Part shown: positions 26,903 through 35,849 of the stretch, piece after piece
Position numbering within the stretch: position 1 is the first letter of the stretch
Layout of the letters: each line of letters opens with the position of its first letter
Origin: Clostridium_AM tanneri
Lineage (GTDB): Bacteria > Bacillota > Clostridia > Clostridiales > Clostridiaceae
Direction of reading: 5' to 3'
Assembly (NCBI RefSeq): GCF_033659955.1
Contig: NZ_JARUJP010000004.1
Location: 1-64,000, forward strand
DNA: 64,000 bases
Notes under the pieces: generated by a model
The model's input: the letters and a program-made list of their open reading frames with translations, nothing else
Told to the model about the DNA's origin: nothing
Database searches by the model: none
Made by a program: the position numbers and the translations under genes

Positions 26903-27970
26903 TTAAATATACTTTTCTAATTCATCAACTTTTACTTTTCTAATCATGCCTTCTCCCATTTTCCTAAGTAAAATTAAGTTAATATTCTCTCCACTATTCT
27001 TTTTGTCTAAAGCTATAGCTTTAAAGATTTCTTCTCTATCCATTAGTGGGGCCTTATAAGGCAGTTCATACTTTTCCAATACTTCTTCTACCAATTTTGA
27101 ACTCCCTTTTTCTGTAATTTGAAGTTTTTCACTTTTTCTAGTTATTTCAGCCATTCCAATAGCCACCGCTTCTCCATGGGTATATTCCTTATAACTAAAG
27201 TATTTTTCTACAGCATGACCTAAAGTATGTCCGAAATTGAGAAGCATTCTATCTCCAAAGTCCTTTTCATCTAGTTCTACCACTGATTTTTTTATACTAC
27301 AACACTTAAGTATTAAGGTATCTATGTTATCTAGGAGTTCTTTATCATCTTTAAAGTTTAGGAGCTGAAAAATAATGCTCTCATCTCTTATACATCCATA
27401 TTTTATAACCTCTGCTAATCCATCATGAAAGAACCTTTTGTGTAAGGTTTTTAATAACTCTGGATCTATAAAAACAGCCCTTGGGTGATAAAAGCTTCCG
27501 ATTAAATTTTTTCCCCAAGGTAAATCTACCGCTACCTTCCCGCCTATGCTGCTGTCAACTTGAGCTAGAAGAGAAGTTGGAATTTGAATATAAGGAACTC
27601 CCCTTAAATAGGTGGAGGCTGCAAAGCCTCCTAAATCTCCTACAACACCACCACCTAAAGCTATTATTAAATCCTCTCTTCCAAGCCTAAAATTTGATAG
27701 TTTTTCATATATCTCTTTAAGGGTATCTATAGATTTACTCTCCTCGCCAGGTTTTACAGAAATAATTTTTGTATTAAATCCTCTTTTCTCTAAAATCTCC
27801 TTGAAGTTTTTTCCGTATAATTTTTCTAAATTATTATCTGTAATTATAGCTATTTTTCTATTTTTATAATGTTCATCAAGGTAATCTCCTACCTTATTGA
27901 AAATATTTCTTTCAATATATATACTATAGCTATTCTCTTTAAGCTCTATTTTTAGTATGTTGCTTTTCAT
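26903..27970 (-). CDS. aroB: 3-dehydroquinate synthase
   Basis: 355 residues. The NAD- and zinc-dependent cyclase motifs are present: GGGVVGDLGGFAASTYLRGV (about 106-125), PTSLLAQVDSSIGGK, KNLIGSFYHP, LNFGHTLGHAVE (zinc His) and HGEAVAIGM (zinc His). It makes 3-dehydroquinate from DAHP. The start overlaps the tyrA stop by 4 bp (ATGA), a typical coupled junction. Confidence 0.95.
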   Translation of the reverse strand: MKSNILKIELKENSYSIYIERNIFNKVGDYLDEHYKNRKIAIITDNNLEKLYGKNFKEILEKRGFNTKIISVKPGEESKSIDTLKEIYEKLSNFRLGREDLIIALGGGVVGDLGGFAASTYLRGVPYIQIPTSLLAQVDSSIGGKVAVDLPWGKNLIGSFYHPRAVFIDPELLKTLHKRFFHDGLAEVIKYGCIRDESIIFQLLNFKDDKELLDNIDTLILKCCSIKKSVVELDEKDFGDRMLLNFGHTLGHAVEKYFSYKEYTHGEAVAIGMAEITRKSEKLQITEKGSSKLVEEVLEKYELPYKAPLMDREEIFKAIALDKKNSGENINLILLRKMGEGMIRKVKVDELEKYI

Positions 27971-28824
27971 AAAATCTTTCTCCTTTTTATAGAGGCACTT
28001 TTTAAAATATCAGTTAATGTTTCCCTATCCTCTAATTCTATAGCTTTTTTTATTTCTTTAATACCCTTTTCGAAACTCTCAATTTCATCAATTAAATTTT
28101 TCGAGTTCAGTGTAAAAAGTTCTGACCACAACGTTGAATTTATTGCTGCAACTCTTGTAACGTCTTTAAAGCTTCCTCCAGTAAACAGCCCGATATCATT
28201 TTCTGTAATGTTTGAATTCATAAGGGATACTGCTATAACGTGTGGAAGGTGACTTGTAAATGATATTATTTTATCATGTTCTTCTGGAGTTAAGTATACT
28301 ACATTTTTACATCCTATTGCCTTTGCCATTTTTTCTATAAGCGCTATATTTTCTTTTTTGTTTCTTTTAGTGGGAGTAATTATATAATTAGCATCCTTAA
28401 AAATATCCTTGGAAGCCTGCTGAAAACCCTTTGATTCTTTTCCTGCCATGGGATGTCCTGCAACAAAATCTATTTCTTGAGGTAGGAAAGAATTTATCTT
28501 TTCCACTACCTCAATTTTTACTCCACAACTATCAGTTATCACAGCACCCTTTTTAAAATTCATTATATTATTTCTTACAAACCTTATGGTTTCCTCTGGG
28601 TAAAGAGCTATGATTATCAAATCAGCTTCCTTTAGTATATCCCCACTATTATCACAGCCCTTATCTATTATCCCCATTTCAAAGGCTGTATGCAAAACCT
28701 TTTTGTCCATGTCTATTGCATTTATTTGAACTGGTCTTAATTGTCTAAGTGCCATTGCATAAGAGCCTCCTATAAGACCAAGACCTACAATTACTATATT
28801 AAATCTAAAGTCACATTCATCCAA
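27967..28824 (-). CDS. tyrA: Prephenate dehydrogenase
   Basis: 285 residues, monofunctional without a chorismate mutase or ACT domain. The NAD-binding motif GLGLIGGSYAMALR (about 14-27), the GHPMAGKESKG segment (about 128-138) and TSHLPHVIA with the catalytic His are present. It converts prephenate to 4-hydroxyphenylpyruvate for tyrosine. The start is a TTG with GGGGGAG six bases upstream. It follows aroF after about 33 bp. Confidence 0.93.
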   Translation of the reverse strand: MDECDFRFNIVIVGLGLIGGSYAMALRQLRPVQINAIDMDKKVLHTAFEMGIIDKGCDNSGDILKEADLIIIALYPEETIRFVRNNIMNFKKGAVITDSCGVKIEVVEKINSFLPQEIDFVAGHPMAGKESKGFQQASKDIFKDANYIITPTKRNKKENIALIEKMAKAIGCKNVVYLTPEEHDKIISFTSHLPHVIAVSLMNSNITENDIGLFTGGSFKDVTRVAAINSTLWSELFTLNSKNLIDEIESFEKGIKEIKKAIELEDRETLTDILKSASIKRRKIL

Positions 28825-28857
28825 TAATATCTCCCCCAGATTTATAATTTAGGTATT

Positions 28858-29871
28858 CTAAATTACCTTTTTTTCTATATTAGCCATTACAGCTAAGTCT
28901 TCCATAAGTGATTTAAATCTTTCCGGTTTTATGGATTGCTGCCCGTCACATTTAGCATTTTCAGGATCATTGTGTACCTCAACAATCAAACCGTCTGCTC
29001 CAACAGCCACCGCTGCTTTGGATAATGGCTCTACCATCCACCACATTCCTGCTGCATGACTTGGATCAACTATTACTGGTAAATGACTTAATCTTTTTAT
29101 GGCAGGTATGGCACTTAAATCTAAGGTGTTTCTTGTGTAAGTTTCAAAAGTTCTTATACCTCTTTCACATAGAATTATTTTTTCATTGCCTTCTGACATT
29201 ATATATTCTGCAGACATAATCAATTCTTCAATGGTGGCAGATAAACCTCTTTTTAAAAGTATAGGTTTATTTGTTCTTCCTAGCTGCTTTAAAAGTTCAA
29301 AATTCTGCATGTTTCTAGCCCCTACCTGTATAATATCAACATCTCTTTCAAAGTCATCTATCATATCTGGGGACATAATTTCTGTTACAATTGGAAGCCC
29401 AGTTTCCTCTCTAGCAATTTTTAATAGTTCTAAACCATGTTTTTTAAGCCCCTGAAAGCTGTATGGTGAAGTTCTTGGCTTGAAAGCTCCTCCCCTTAAG
29501 AATCCTGCCCCACTTTCCTTTACCTTTTTTGCAATTTCAATAATCTGAGATTCACTTTCTACAGAGCAAGGACCTGCTATAACAGCTAGTTTATTTCCTC
29601 CTATGGTTTCATCTCCAACCTTTATAACTGTATCCTCAGGGTGAAATAGTCTATTAGCTAATTTATAAGGCTGCTGCACCTTAGTAACTCTTTCCACAAA
29701 CTCCTTTGCTTCAATTTTACTTGGGTCAATTCTTGTAGTGTCTCCAATAAGCCCTAATACGCATTGTTTTTCTCCCTGCACTACACTTACCTTACAATCC
29801 TCTTTTTCAATTTTTTCTATTAGTTTAATTATTTCTTCTCTAGTTGCATCATTTCTCATTATTACTATCAT
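28858..29871 (-). CDS. aroF: DAHP synthase (type I-beta with ferredoxin-like domain)
   Basis: 337 residues. A small N-terminal regulatory domain (about 1-70, MIVIMRNDATREE...) is followed by the catalytic barrel: AVIAGPCSVES, LRGGAFKPRTSPYSFQG, KRGLSATIEE, CERGIRTFE and PVIVDPSHAAG. It condenses PEP and erythrose 4-phosphate, the committed step of the pathway. The N-terminal domain of this class binds Tyr or Phe for feedback inhibition. The ATG at 29871 has AGGAGGGG upstream; the reading frame extends 28 codons further without such a site. It is the first enzyme gene behind the aromatic attenuator. Confidence 0.95.
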   Translation of the reverse strand: MIVIMRNDATREEIIKLIEKIEKEDCKVSVVQGEKQCVLGLIGDTTRIDPSKIEAKEFVERVTKVQQPYKLANRLFHPEDTVIKVGDETIGGNKLAVIAGPCSVESESQIIEIAKKVKESGAGFLRGGAFKPRTSPYSFQGLKKHGLELLKIAREETGLPIVTEIMSPDMIDDFERDVDIIQVGARNMQNFELLKQLGRTNKPILLKRGLSATIEELIMSAEYIMSEGNEKIILCERGIRTFETYTRNTLDLSAIPAIKRLSHLPVIVDPSHAAGMWWMVEPLSKAAVAVGADGLIVEVHNDPENAKCDGQQSIKPERFKSLMEDLAVMANIEKKVI

Positions 29872-30067
29872 GTATTCCCCTCCTAAATTTCTTAAAGATT
29901 TTAATATCACTATCTTATACTTAAATTCTATAACCTTACTAAGCATCATCAACATTCTAAATTCATAATGAAATTTTATTTAATATATAATTAATAACTC
30001 TTTGCCGGCTTAAGAGCTAATTAATATACATATTGATATAAGTGAGTATACTTTCTATAAATTTTGA

Positions 30068-30176
30068 TAAAAAAAATAAGGCTCTAATGAGCCTTATCTT
30101 ATAAATCAAATTTATGCTATTATACCTGTAGAAGTCTCCTACAGGATATAAACTTAGATTTATTAAACTCATTGAG
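30068..30176 (-). promoter_or_regulatory. Attenuator: terminator plus nested antiterminator
   Basis: On the minus strand a terminator stem (9 bp, ATAAGGCTC with GAGCCTTAT, 30076-30084 and 30089-30097, loop 4) is followed by eight T residues (30068-30075). An alternative long hairpin competes with it. In it 30168-30176 pairs with 30082-30091 (9 bp, one bulge), 30148-30163 pairs with 30101-30115, and 30139-30145 pairs with 30125-30131. The outermost helix uses the terminator's own bases, so only one fold can form. The stop codon of the leader ORF lies inside the alternative fold. Confidence 0.8.
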
Positions 30177-30290
30177 AACGGAAATAAATATTTTTTTGCA
30201 GAAAAAGTAACCAGCGCTAAAGTAAAAATAGCCCCAGCTAAAGTAAAAATAAAGTTTTCCGCTTATTCCCTTTCCAATGATATTTTTCAT
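30120..30290 (-). CDS. Aromatic-codon leader peptide of the aro operon
   Basis: A 56-residue ORF, not part of any known enzyme. It starts at an ATG with GGAGG eight bases upstream (30299-30303). Codons 14-30 read YFYFSWGYFYFSAGYFF: twelve of 17 are Tyr, Phe or Trp. It sits between a strong promoter (30366-30393) and the terminator/antiterminator at 30068-30176, upstream of aroF. This layout matches ribosome-mediated attenuation, as in the pheL leader of enterobacteria. A ribosome stalled on uncharged aromatic tRNAs would leave the downstream RNA free to form the antiterminator. One that reaches the stop codon would break it and allow termination. Confidence 0.85.
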   Translation of the reverse strand: MKNIIGKGISGKLYFYFSWGYFYFSAGYFFCKKIFISVLNEFNKSKFISCRRLLQV

Positions 30291-30365
30291 AATTTAATCC
30301 TCCAAACAGTTCTTAATTTATAAATCACTTTAATTAATTTCCATCTTAAAACTATATTATTAAAA

Positions 30366-30393
30366 ATTATATCACCTAGATTTTCTATGTCAA
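30366..30393 (-). promoter_or_regulatory. Promoter of the aro operon
   Basis: On the minus strand, perfect TTGACA (30388-30393) and perfect TATAAT (30366-30371) are 16 bp apart. It lies just after the leuB stop codon with no terminator between, so leucine-operon read-through would also enter the aro leader. Confidence 0.88.
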
Positions 30394-30402
30394 TAAAAAT
30401 TT

Positions 30403-31482
30403 TTATATTTTTTTAAAAATTTGAAATTTTGAAACTTCATTAGCAATAAGGTTTCCCATTTCTTCAGTGCCTACAACTTTCATTTTAGCTTCCATAATAT
30501 CCAAGGATCGGTAGCCTCTCTCAATAACTCTAGCAACAGCTTTCTCAATGTCATTAGCTGCTTCTTCATTATTAAAGCTGTAACGAAGCATCATAGCCGC
30601 ACTCATAATAGCTGCAATAGGATTAGCCTTATCCTGTCCTGCTATATCTGGAGCAGATCCATGTATTGGCTCATATAGCCCCACATTTCCTTCACCAAGA
30701 CTTGCAGATGGCAACATTCCTAGAGATCCAGTTAGCATTGAAGCCTCATCGCTTAATATATCCCCAAACATATTTTCTGTAAGAATTACATCAAACTGTT
30801 TAGGATCTCTAATAAGCTGCATTGCTGCATTATCTACATACATATAGCTTAACTGAACATCTTTGAAATCCTCCGCTATCCTATTAACCACTTCTCTCCA
30901 AAGCCTGGAGCTTTCAAGTACATTTGCCTTATCTACAAGAGTAAGCTTTCCTGCTCTCTTTCTTGCTATTTCAAAGGCTTTTACTGTAACTCTCTCTATT
31001 TCTGGTACTGAATAGGCAATAGTATCCCAAGCTTTATCCCCTATTCTTTTCTTCTCTCCAAAATATGCTCCACCAATAAGTTCTCTAACTATCATGATAT
31101 TTAATCCATCACCTAGAACTTCTTCTTTTAGGTTTGAAGCAACTTTAAGCTCCGAAAAAAGAATTGCCGGTCTTAAATTAGCAAATACACCTAATTCTTT
31201 TCTTATACCAAGAAGGCCTGCCTCTGGTCTTATATTTCCAGGTAGCTTATCCCACTTAGGGCCACCAACAGCTCCCAAAAGTATTCCATCACTATTCTTA
31301 CAAATTTCTATAGTTTCATTGGGAAGAGGTACTCCTGTTACATCTATAGCTGCTCCTCCAAGTAACGCCTCTTTGAAATTAATACTAAAATTATATTTAT
31401 TAGATACAGCTTTTAACACCTTAACGGCTTGAGCAATTACTTCTTTACCGATTCCATCTCCTGGTATAACTGCTACTCTCAT
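30403..31482 (-). CDS. leuB: 3-isopropylmalate dehydrogenase
   Basis: 359 residues of the isocitrate/isopropylmalate dehydrogenase family. GDGIGKEV (about 8-15), the LLGAVGGPKWD segment, the RELIGGAYFGEK substrate loop, and the metal- and NAD-binding region with NMFGDILSDEAS and EPIHGSAPDIAGQDKANP are intact. It oxidises and decarboxylates 3-isopropylmalate. The start overlaps the leuD stop by 1 bp (TAATG). It is the last gene of the leu operon. Confidence 0.95.
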   Translation of the reverse strand: MRVAVIPGDGIGKEVIAQAVKVLKAVSNKYNFSINFKEALLGGAAIDVTGVPLPNETIEICKNSDGILLGAVGGPKWDKLPGNIRPEAGLLGIRKELGVFANLRPAILFSELKVASNLKEEVLGDGLNIMIVRELIGGAYFGEKKRIGDKAWDTIAYSVPEIERVTVKAFEIARKRAGKLTLVDKANVLESSRLWREVVNRIAEDFKDVQLSYMYVDNAAMQLIRDPKQFDVILTENMFGDILSDEASMLTGSLGMLPSASLGEGNVGLYEPIHGSAPDIAGQDKANPIAAIMSAAMMLRYSFNNEEAANDIEKAVARVIERGYRSLDIMEAKMKVVGTEEMGNLIANEVSKFQIFKKI

Positions 31483-31973
31483 TACTTACCAACCTCTTTC
31501 TTTAAGTAATTTATAAATCCATCTGATTCCATAACTTTTTGCATAAACTCTGGAAAAGGAGCTGCCGAATAAGTTTTGTCTTTAGTTCTATTAGTGATAA
31601 CCCCTGTGCTAAAATTTATAGAAATATCATTACCCTCCTCAATATCCTCTGCAGCTTCTGGGCATTCCATTATTGGAAGTCCAATATTTATTGCATTCCT
31701 ATAAAAAATTCTTGCAAAGGTCTCCGCAATTACACAACTAATGCCAGCAGCCTTAATTACTATAGGTGCATGTTCTCTAGAAGAGCCACATCCAAAGTTT
31801 TTTCCTGCCACCATAATATCTCCACTTTTTACCTTGCTTGAAAAGTTTTTATCTAAATCCTCCATACAATGAAGCATAAGCTCCCTAGGTTCACTGGTAC
31901 TTAAGTATCTAGCTGGTATAATAACGTCTGTATCTATGTTATCCCCATATTTAATTACATTTCCATTCATCAT
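31482..31973 (-). CDS. leuD: 3-isopropylmalate dehydratase small subunit
   Basis: 163 residues, the short archaeal/clostridial form of LeuD. The YLSTSEP and GCGSSREHAP motifs (about 67-76) of the aconitase swivel domain are present. It forms the active enzyme with LeuC. The gene lies between leuC and leuB with a 1-bp overlap to the latter. Confidence 0.94.
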   Translation of the reverse strand: MMNGNVIKYGDNIDTDVIIPARYLSTSEPRELMLHCMEDLDKNFSSKVKSGDIMVAGKNFGCGSSREHAPIVIKAAGISCVIAETFARIFYRNAINIGLPIMECPEAAEDIEEGNDISINFSTGVITNRTKDKTYSAAPFPEFMQKVMESDGFINYLKKEVGK

Positions 31974-32012
31974 ATTATAAAGCCTCCTAATAACTAAATT
32001 TTCCAGATTATA

Positions 32013-33275
32013 TTAAAAAATCTCTTCTGGTGATGAAATTTTTCCTGTAATCGCTGAAGCCGCTGCTACTGCTGGACTTGCTAAATATACTTCACTTTCT
32101 GTATGTCCCATTCTCCCTATAAAATTTCTATTTGTAGTAGCTACTGCTCTTTCACCCTTAGCTAAAATTCCCATATGTCCTCCAAGGCAAGGCCCGCAAG
32201 TTGGTGTACTTACTACCGCTCCTGCTTCTATAAAAATTTCAATAAGACCTTCTCTTATTGCTTGAAGGTAAATTTTTTGAGTTGCTGGAAAAATTATGGT
32301 TCTAACTTTTGGATTTATCTTTCTTTCCTTTAGAATTTCAGCCGCTACTCTCATATCTGATATCCTTCCGTTAGTACAAGATCCTATAACTACTTGATCA
32401 ATAGCTACATCTCCTACTTCATCAATAGTTCTTGTGTTTTCGGGAAGATGTGGAAAAGCTACTGTTGGCTTGACAGTTCCTAAATCTATTTCTATAACTT
32501 TTGAGTATTTTGCATCTTCATCAGCCTTAAAAATTGTATAATTCTTTTTAGAATGTTCCTTCATATACTCTATGGTCTTTTCATCTACTTCAAAAATTCC
32601 ATTTTTTGCTCCAGCTTCAATAGCCATATTTGCCACAGTAAAACGATCGTCCATAGATAGGTTCTTAATTCCTTCCCCTGTAAACTCCATAGATTGATAA
32701 AGAGCTCCATCTACTCCTATCATCCCTATAATATGAAGAATTAAATCTTTTCCACTTACCCAAGAATTCAATTTGCCTTTAAGTATGAACTTTATAGCCT
32801 CTGGCACTTTAAACCAGGTTTCTCCTACAGCCATAGCAGCACCCATATCTGTGCTTCCAACTCCGGTGGAAAATGCACCTAAAGCTCCATAGGTACAAGT
32901 ATGTGAGTCCGCTCCAATTATCACATCTCCAGAAACCACTAGTCCCTTTTCGGGAATTAGAGCATGTTCAATTCCCATTTGACCAATTTCAAAATAGTTT
33001 TCTATATCCTTGTCATATGCGAATTCCCTTACACATTTGCATTGTTCTGCTGATTTAATATCTTTGTTTGGTGTAAAGTGATCTGGTACAATAGCTATTT
33101 TATTCTTATCAAAAACCTTATCTGCCCCTATTTTATTAAATTCCCTAATTGCTACAGGAGTTGTAATATCATTGCCAAGTACCAAGTCTATCTTAGCCAT
33201 AATTAATTCTCCTGCTTTTACACTATCTACTGCTGCATGTGCAGCTAAAATCTTTTGTGTCATTGTCATTCCCAT
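32013..33275 (-). CDS. leuC: 3-isopropylmalate dehydratase large subunit
   Basis: 420 residues of the aconitase superfamily, archaeal/HacA-like short form. The 4Fe-4S cysteines appear as GSCTNGR (about 298) and TPTCGPCLGGHMG (about 357-369), and GADSHTCTYGALGAFSTGVGSTD marks the catalytic core. It isomerises 2- to 3-isopropylmalate with LeuD. GGGGG precedes the ATG. A 260-bp gap separates it from leuA; I see no convincing internal promoter or terminator there. Confidence 0.94.
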   Translation of the reverse strand: MGMTMTQKILAAHAAVDSVKAGELIMAKIDLVLGNDITTPVAIREFNKIGADKVFDKNKIAIVPDHFTPNKDIKSAEQCKCVREFAYDKDIENYFEIGQMGIEHALIPEKGLVVSGDVIIGADSHTCTYGALGAFSTGVGSTDMGAAMAVGETWFKVPEAIKFILKGKLNSWVSGKDLILHIIGMIGVDGALYQSMEFTGEGIKNLSMDDRFTVANMAIEAGAKNGIFEVDEKTIEYMKEHSKKNYTIFKADEDAKYSKVIEIDLGTVKPTVAFPHLPENTRTIDEVGDVAIDQVVIGSCTNGRISDMRVAAEILKERKINPKVRTIIFPATQKIYLQAIREGLIEIFIEAGAVVSTPTCGPCLGGHMGILAKGERAVATTNRNFIGRMGHTESEVYLASPAVAAASAITGKISSPEEIF

Positions 33276-33535
33276 TTTATTGCCCCCTATCTATTTTACT
33301 CTAATACTCAACTGTCAACAGTATATCTCTTTACTATATAACAGTGACAAAATTTCTTTTTCATTATCAAATTAAAGTTTTTTAATAAACTTAAATAGCA
33401 CTGAGTTCCTGATTTGATTTAACTTCGTAAGTAAAACTTTTCCAAGTATATATAAACCTATTATAACGTATTACATAACTTATCTTTAGATGCACTTATC
33501 CAATATCTTACTGATAAATGAACAATTTATAATTT

Positions 33536-35065
33536 TTATGCACCAATGTCATTAGAATTAAGATAGAGCATCTTATTAATTGCATTAATAAATGACTTTG
33601 CACTTGCCTCTACAATATCCGTACTTATTCCTTTGCCTGAAAATATCTTGCTTTCCTTCTCAATCTTTAGTGTAACTTCTCCTAAGGCATCCTTTCCTGT
33701 ACCTACTGCTTTTATAAAATAATCCTTTAAATTCACGCTAATGCCTACAGCCTTTTCAATAGCTTTAAAGGTTGCATCAACGGGACCATCACCACAAGCA
33801 GCCTCACTAAAAGTTTCTCCATTAAAGTTAACCTTAACAGTAGAGGTAGCGACAGTGCTATTTCCACTTGAAATTTGATAATATTCAATGGTGTATATCT
33901 CCGAAGTTCGAAATACCTCATGATTTATTAATGCTTCAATATCTTCATCAGATACTACTTTTTTCTTATCTGCTAAATCCTTAAATTTCACAAAAGCCTC
34001 ATTTATCTTATCATGGCTTACATTAGTGTAACCTAATTCCTTTAGTCTTTCCTCGAAGGCATGTCTACCTGAGTGCTTACCAAGAACTATAGAATTTTTC
34101 TTTAATCCCACAGATTCCGGTGTCATTATTTCATAGGTTTCTCTACACTCTAAAACTCCATGCTGGTGAATACCAGATTCATGAGCAAAGGCATTTACCC
34201 CTACTACCGCTTTATTATTCTGAATTTGCATCCCTGTAATGTAGCTTACTAGATTACTTGTTTTAGTTATCTGTTCTGTTATAATGTTGGTATGACAATT
34301 AAAGTGAAGGTTACGAGTTTTTATAGCCATTACTATTTCCTCTAGTGCAGCATTTCCAGCTCTCTCCCCTAATCCATTTATAGCACATTCTACTTGTTCT
34401 GCTCCATTTTCAACTGCTGCCAAAGAATTTGCCACTGCAAGTCCTAGATCGTTATGGCAGTGAACACTTATTATAGCCTTGTAAATATTAGGGACATTAT
34501 CTTTAATATCTTTTATAAGGGCTCCAAATTCACTTGGAGTTGAATAACCTACTGTATCTGGCATATTAATTACATCAGCTCCTGCATCTATTGCAGTTTC
34601 TATAACTTTATACAAAAATGCCCGTCTTGTTCTAGTACCATCCTCTGGAGAAAATTCAACACTTGGACACAGAGACTTGGCATAGGATACCATTTCATAA
34701 ACTCTTTTTAAGACTTCCTCTGGCTCCATCTTTAGTTTATGCTCCATGTGAATATCAGAAGTAGCAATAAAAGTGTGAATTCTAGGATTTTCAGCATACT
34801 TTAAAGCTTGCCATGCTGTATTAATATCCTGTTTTGTTGTCCTAGCCAATCCTACAATAACTGGTCCCCTTATATTCTCCGCAATTGCTTTAACTGCCTC
34901 AAAATCCCCCTTGGATGCAAAGGGAAAGCCTGCCTCAATTACATCTACCCCTAATTGTTGAAGCTGTACTGCAATCTGGAGCTTTTCTTCTATATTTAAA
35001 CTCACACCAGGAGTTTGTTCTCCATCTCTTAAAGTGGTGTCAAAAATATATATTTTCTTAGTCAT
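33536..35065 (-). CDS. leuA: 2-isopropylmalate synthase
   Basis: 509 residues. The barrel begins with DTTLRDGEQTPGVSL (about 9-23), has the HCHNDLGLAVANSLAAVENGA motif with two metal-binding His residues (about 200-220) and GERAGNAALEE. The C-terminal LeuA_dimer regulatory domain (about 385-505) gives leucine feedback inhibition. It condenses acetyl-CoA with 2-oxoisovalerate. A strong GGAGG site precedes the ATG. It is the first enzyme gene behind the tandem T-boxes and a small ORF. Confidence 0.95.
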   Translation of the reverse strand: MTKKIYIFDTTLRDGEQTPGVSLNIEEKLQIAVQLQQLGVDVIEAGFPFASKGDFEAVKAIAENIRGPVIVGLARTTKQDINTAWQALKYAENPRIHTFIATSDIHMEHKLKMEPEEVLKRVYEMVSYAKSLCPSVEFSPEDGTRTRRAFLYKVIETAIDAGADVINMPDTVGYSTPSEFGALIKDIKDNVPNIYKAIISVHCHNDLGLAVANSLAAVENGAEQVECAINGLGERAGNAALEEIVMAIKTRNLHFNCHTNIITEQITKTSNLVSYITGMQIQNNKAVVGVNAFAHESGIHQHGVLECRETYEIMTPESVGLKKNSIVLGKHSGRHAFEERLKELGYTNVSHDKINEAFVKFKDLADKKKVVSDEDIEALINHEVFRTSEIYTIEYYQISSGNSTVATSTVKVNFNGETFSEAACGDGPVDATFKAIEKAVGISVNLKDYFIKAVGTGKDALGEVTLKIEKESKIFSGKGISTDIVEASAKSFINAINKMLYLNSNDIGA

Positions 35066-35196
35066 CTTATTTCCTCCTTATAATCAATGCATTTCTGTTC
35101 CTGTAAAAACCTAGTTATTTACTGTAGTGAGAAGATCCAAAATTGAAGTAACTCTTAATTGTGTACACTTAACTAATTACAATATTGATTAAGTAA

Positions 35197-35225
35197 GTGG
35201 TAAATGTCTTAGGTACATTTACCAC
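35197..35225 (-). other. Hairpin between the small leader-region ORF and leuA
   Basis: An 11-bp perfect stem (GTGGTAAATGT at 35197-35207 with ACATTTACCAC at 35215-35225) and a 7-nt loop, without a T-tract on the minus strand. It could be a processing or stability element, or a weak pause site, within the leu leader. Confidence 0.6.
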
Positions 35226-35265
35226 CTACATTATCTAAAGCAACTTAAAATTGTCTTTTCTAAAC

Positions 35266-35472
35266 TTAGAACATCATAAATACTGTACAATAATCACTGT
35301 TACCAGAAGACTCTTCTGATTTCATATTACTTAAATAGTTATAATATGATTTTCCTGCTTCATAAACTAAATTCATTCCTGTATTATTCCCTGCCTTTTC
35401 AGCAGCATCTATTGATGTTTCACTATTTCCTGCGGAACCATTAACTTTATTAAACTCCTGACATTTTAACAT
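35266..35472 (-). CDS. Small hypothetical protein in the leu leader
   Basis: 68 residues, rich in Ser, Asn and Glu, with no membrane segment and no leucine codon cluster, so it is not a classical leader peptide. I do not recognise a family. A very strong GAGGAGGGGG site precedes the ATG, which argues for real translation. It lies downstream of both T-box terminators and 200 bp upstream of leuA, so its expression should follow leucine tRNA charging. The C-terminus (SDYCTVFMMF) holds its second Cys and a hydrophobic tail. Function unknown. Confidence 0.6.
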   Translation of the reverse strand: MLKCQEFNKVNGSAGNSETSIDAAEKAGNNTGMNLVYEAGKSYYNYLSNMKSEESSGNSDYCTVFMMF

Positions 35473-35565
35473 TTTGCCCCCTCCTCATAATTACATATCC
35501 TCAACAAATTTACATATATTAATAAACTTTCTCTGGCCAGAAGAAAATTATTATCATTTTAGGGT

Positions 35566-35810
35566 ATAAAAAATAGACCTCTCTTGGGGCGAGAAGTCTA
35601 TCGCGGTACCACCCAAATTTTTCACTTAATTTAATAACGGCTTATTGCCGGCTCAACTTACTTTATCTATAAACTAAAATGAGATTTTTTTAAACCTTCT
35701 CCTTTTTAGACTATACTTATTTCAGTCTACAACTCAAGGGTGAGTTTCAATATGTGTATTTATGAGCTTTCACCACTGCTCACTCTCTGAAAAATACTTA
35801 ACATATCTAC
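35566..35810 (-). promoter_or_regulatory. Leucine T-box riboswitch, proximal copy
   Basis: On the minus strand the T-box sequence TGGGTGGTACCGCG lies at 35602-35615. The terminator follows at once: TAGACTTCTC with GAGAGGTCTA and a T run, 35572-35600. Stem I lies at about 35730-35790, with a GAAACTCACC segment whose CTC (35742-35744) followed by A is a good specifier for leucine. Uncharged tRNA-Leu is expected to favour antitermination. It is the second of two tandem copies. Confidence 0.88.
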
Positions 35811-35849
35811 TTATTCCTATCATAGTTTTTACTCATTATTTATTTTTAG

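Noticed and set aside
33276..33535. Internal promoter before leuC
   Set aside because: TTGACA occurs at 33313-33318 on the minus strand, but no -10 lies at acceptable spacing.
35266..35472. Leucine attenuation peptide
   Set aside because: The 68-residue ORF has only a few scattered leucine codons, and the T-boxes already explain leucine control.
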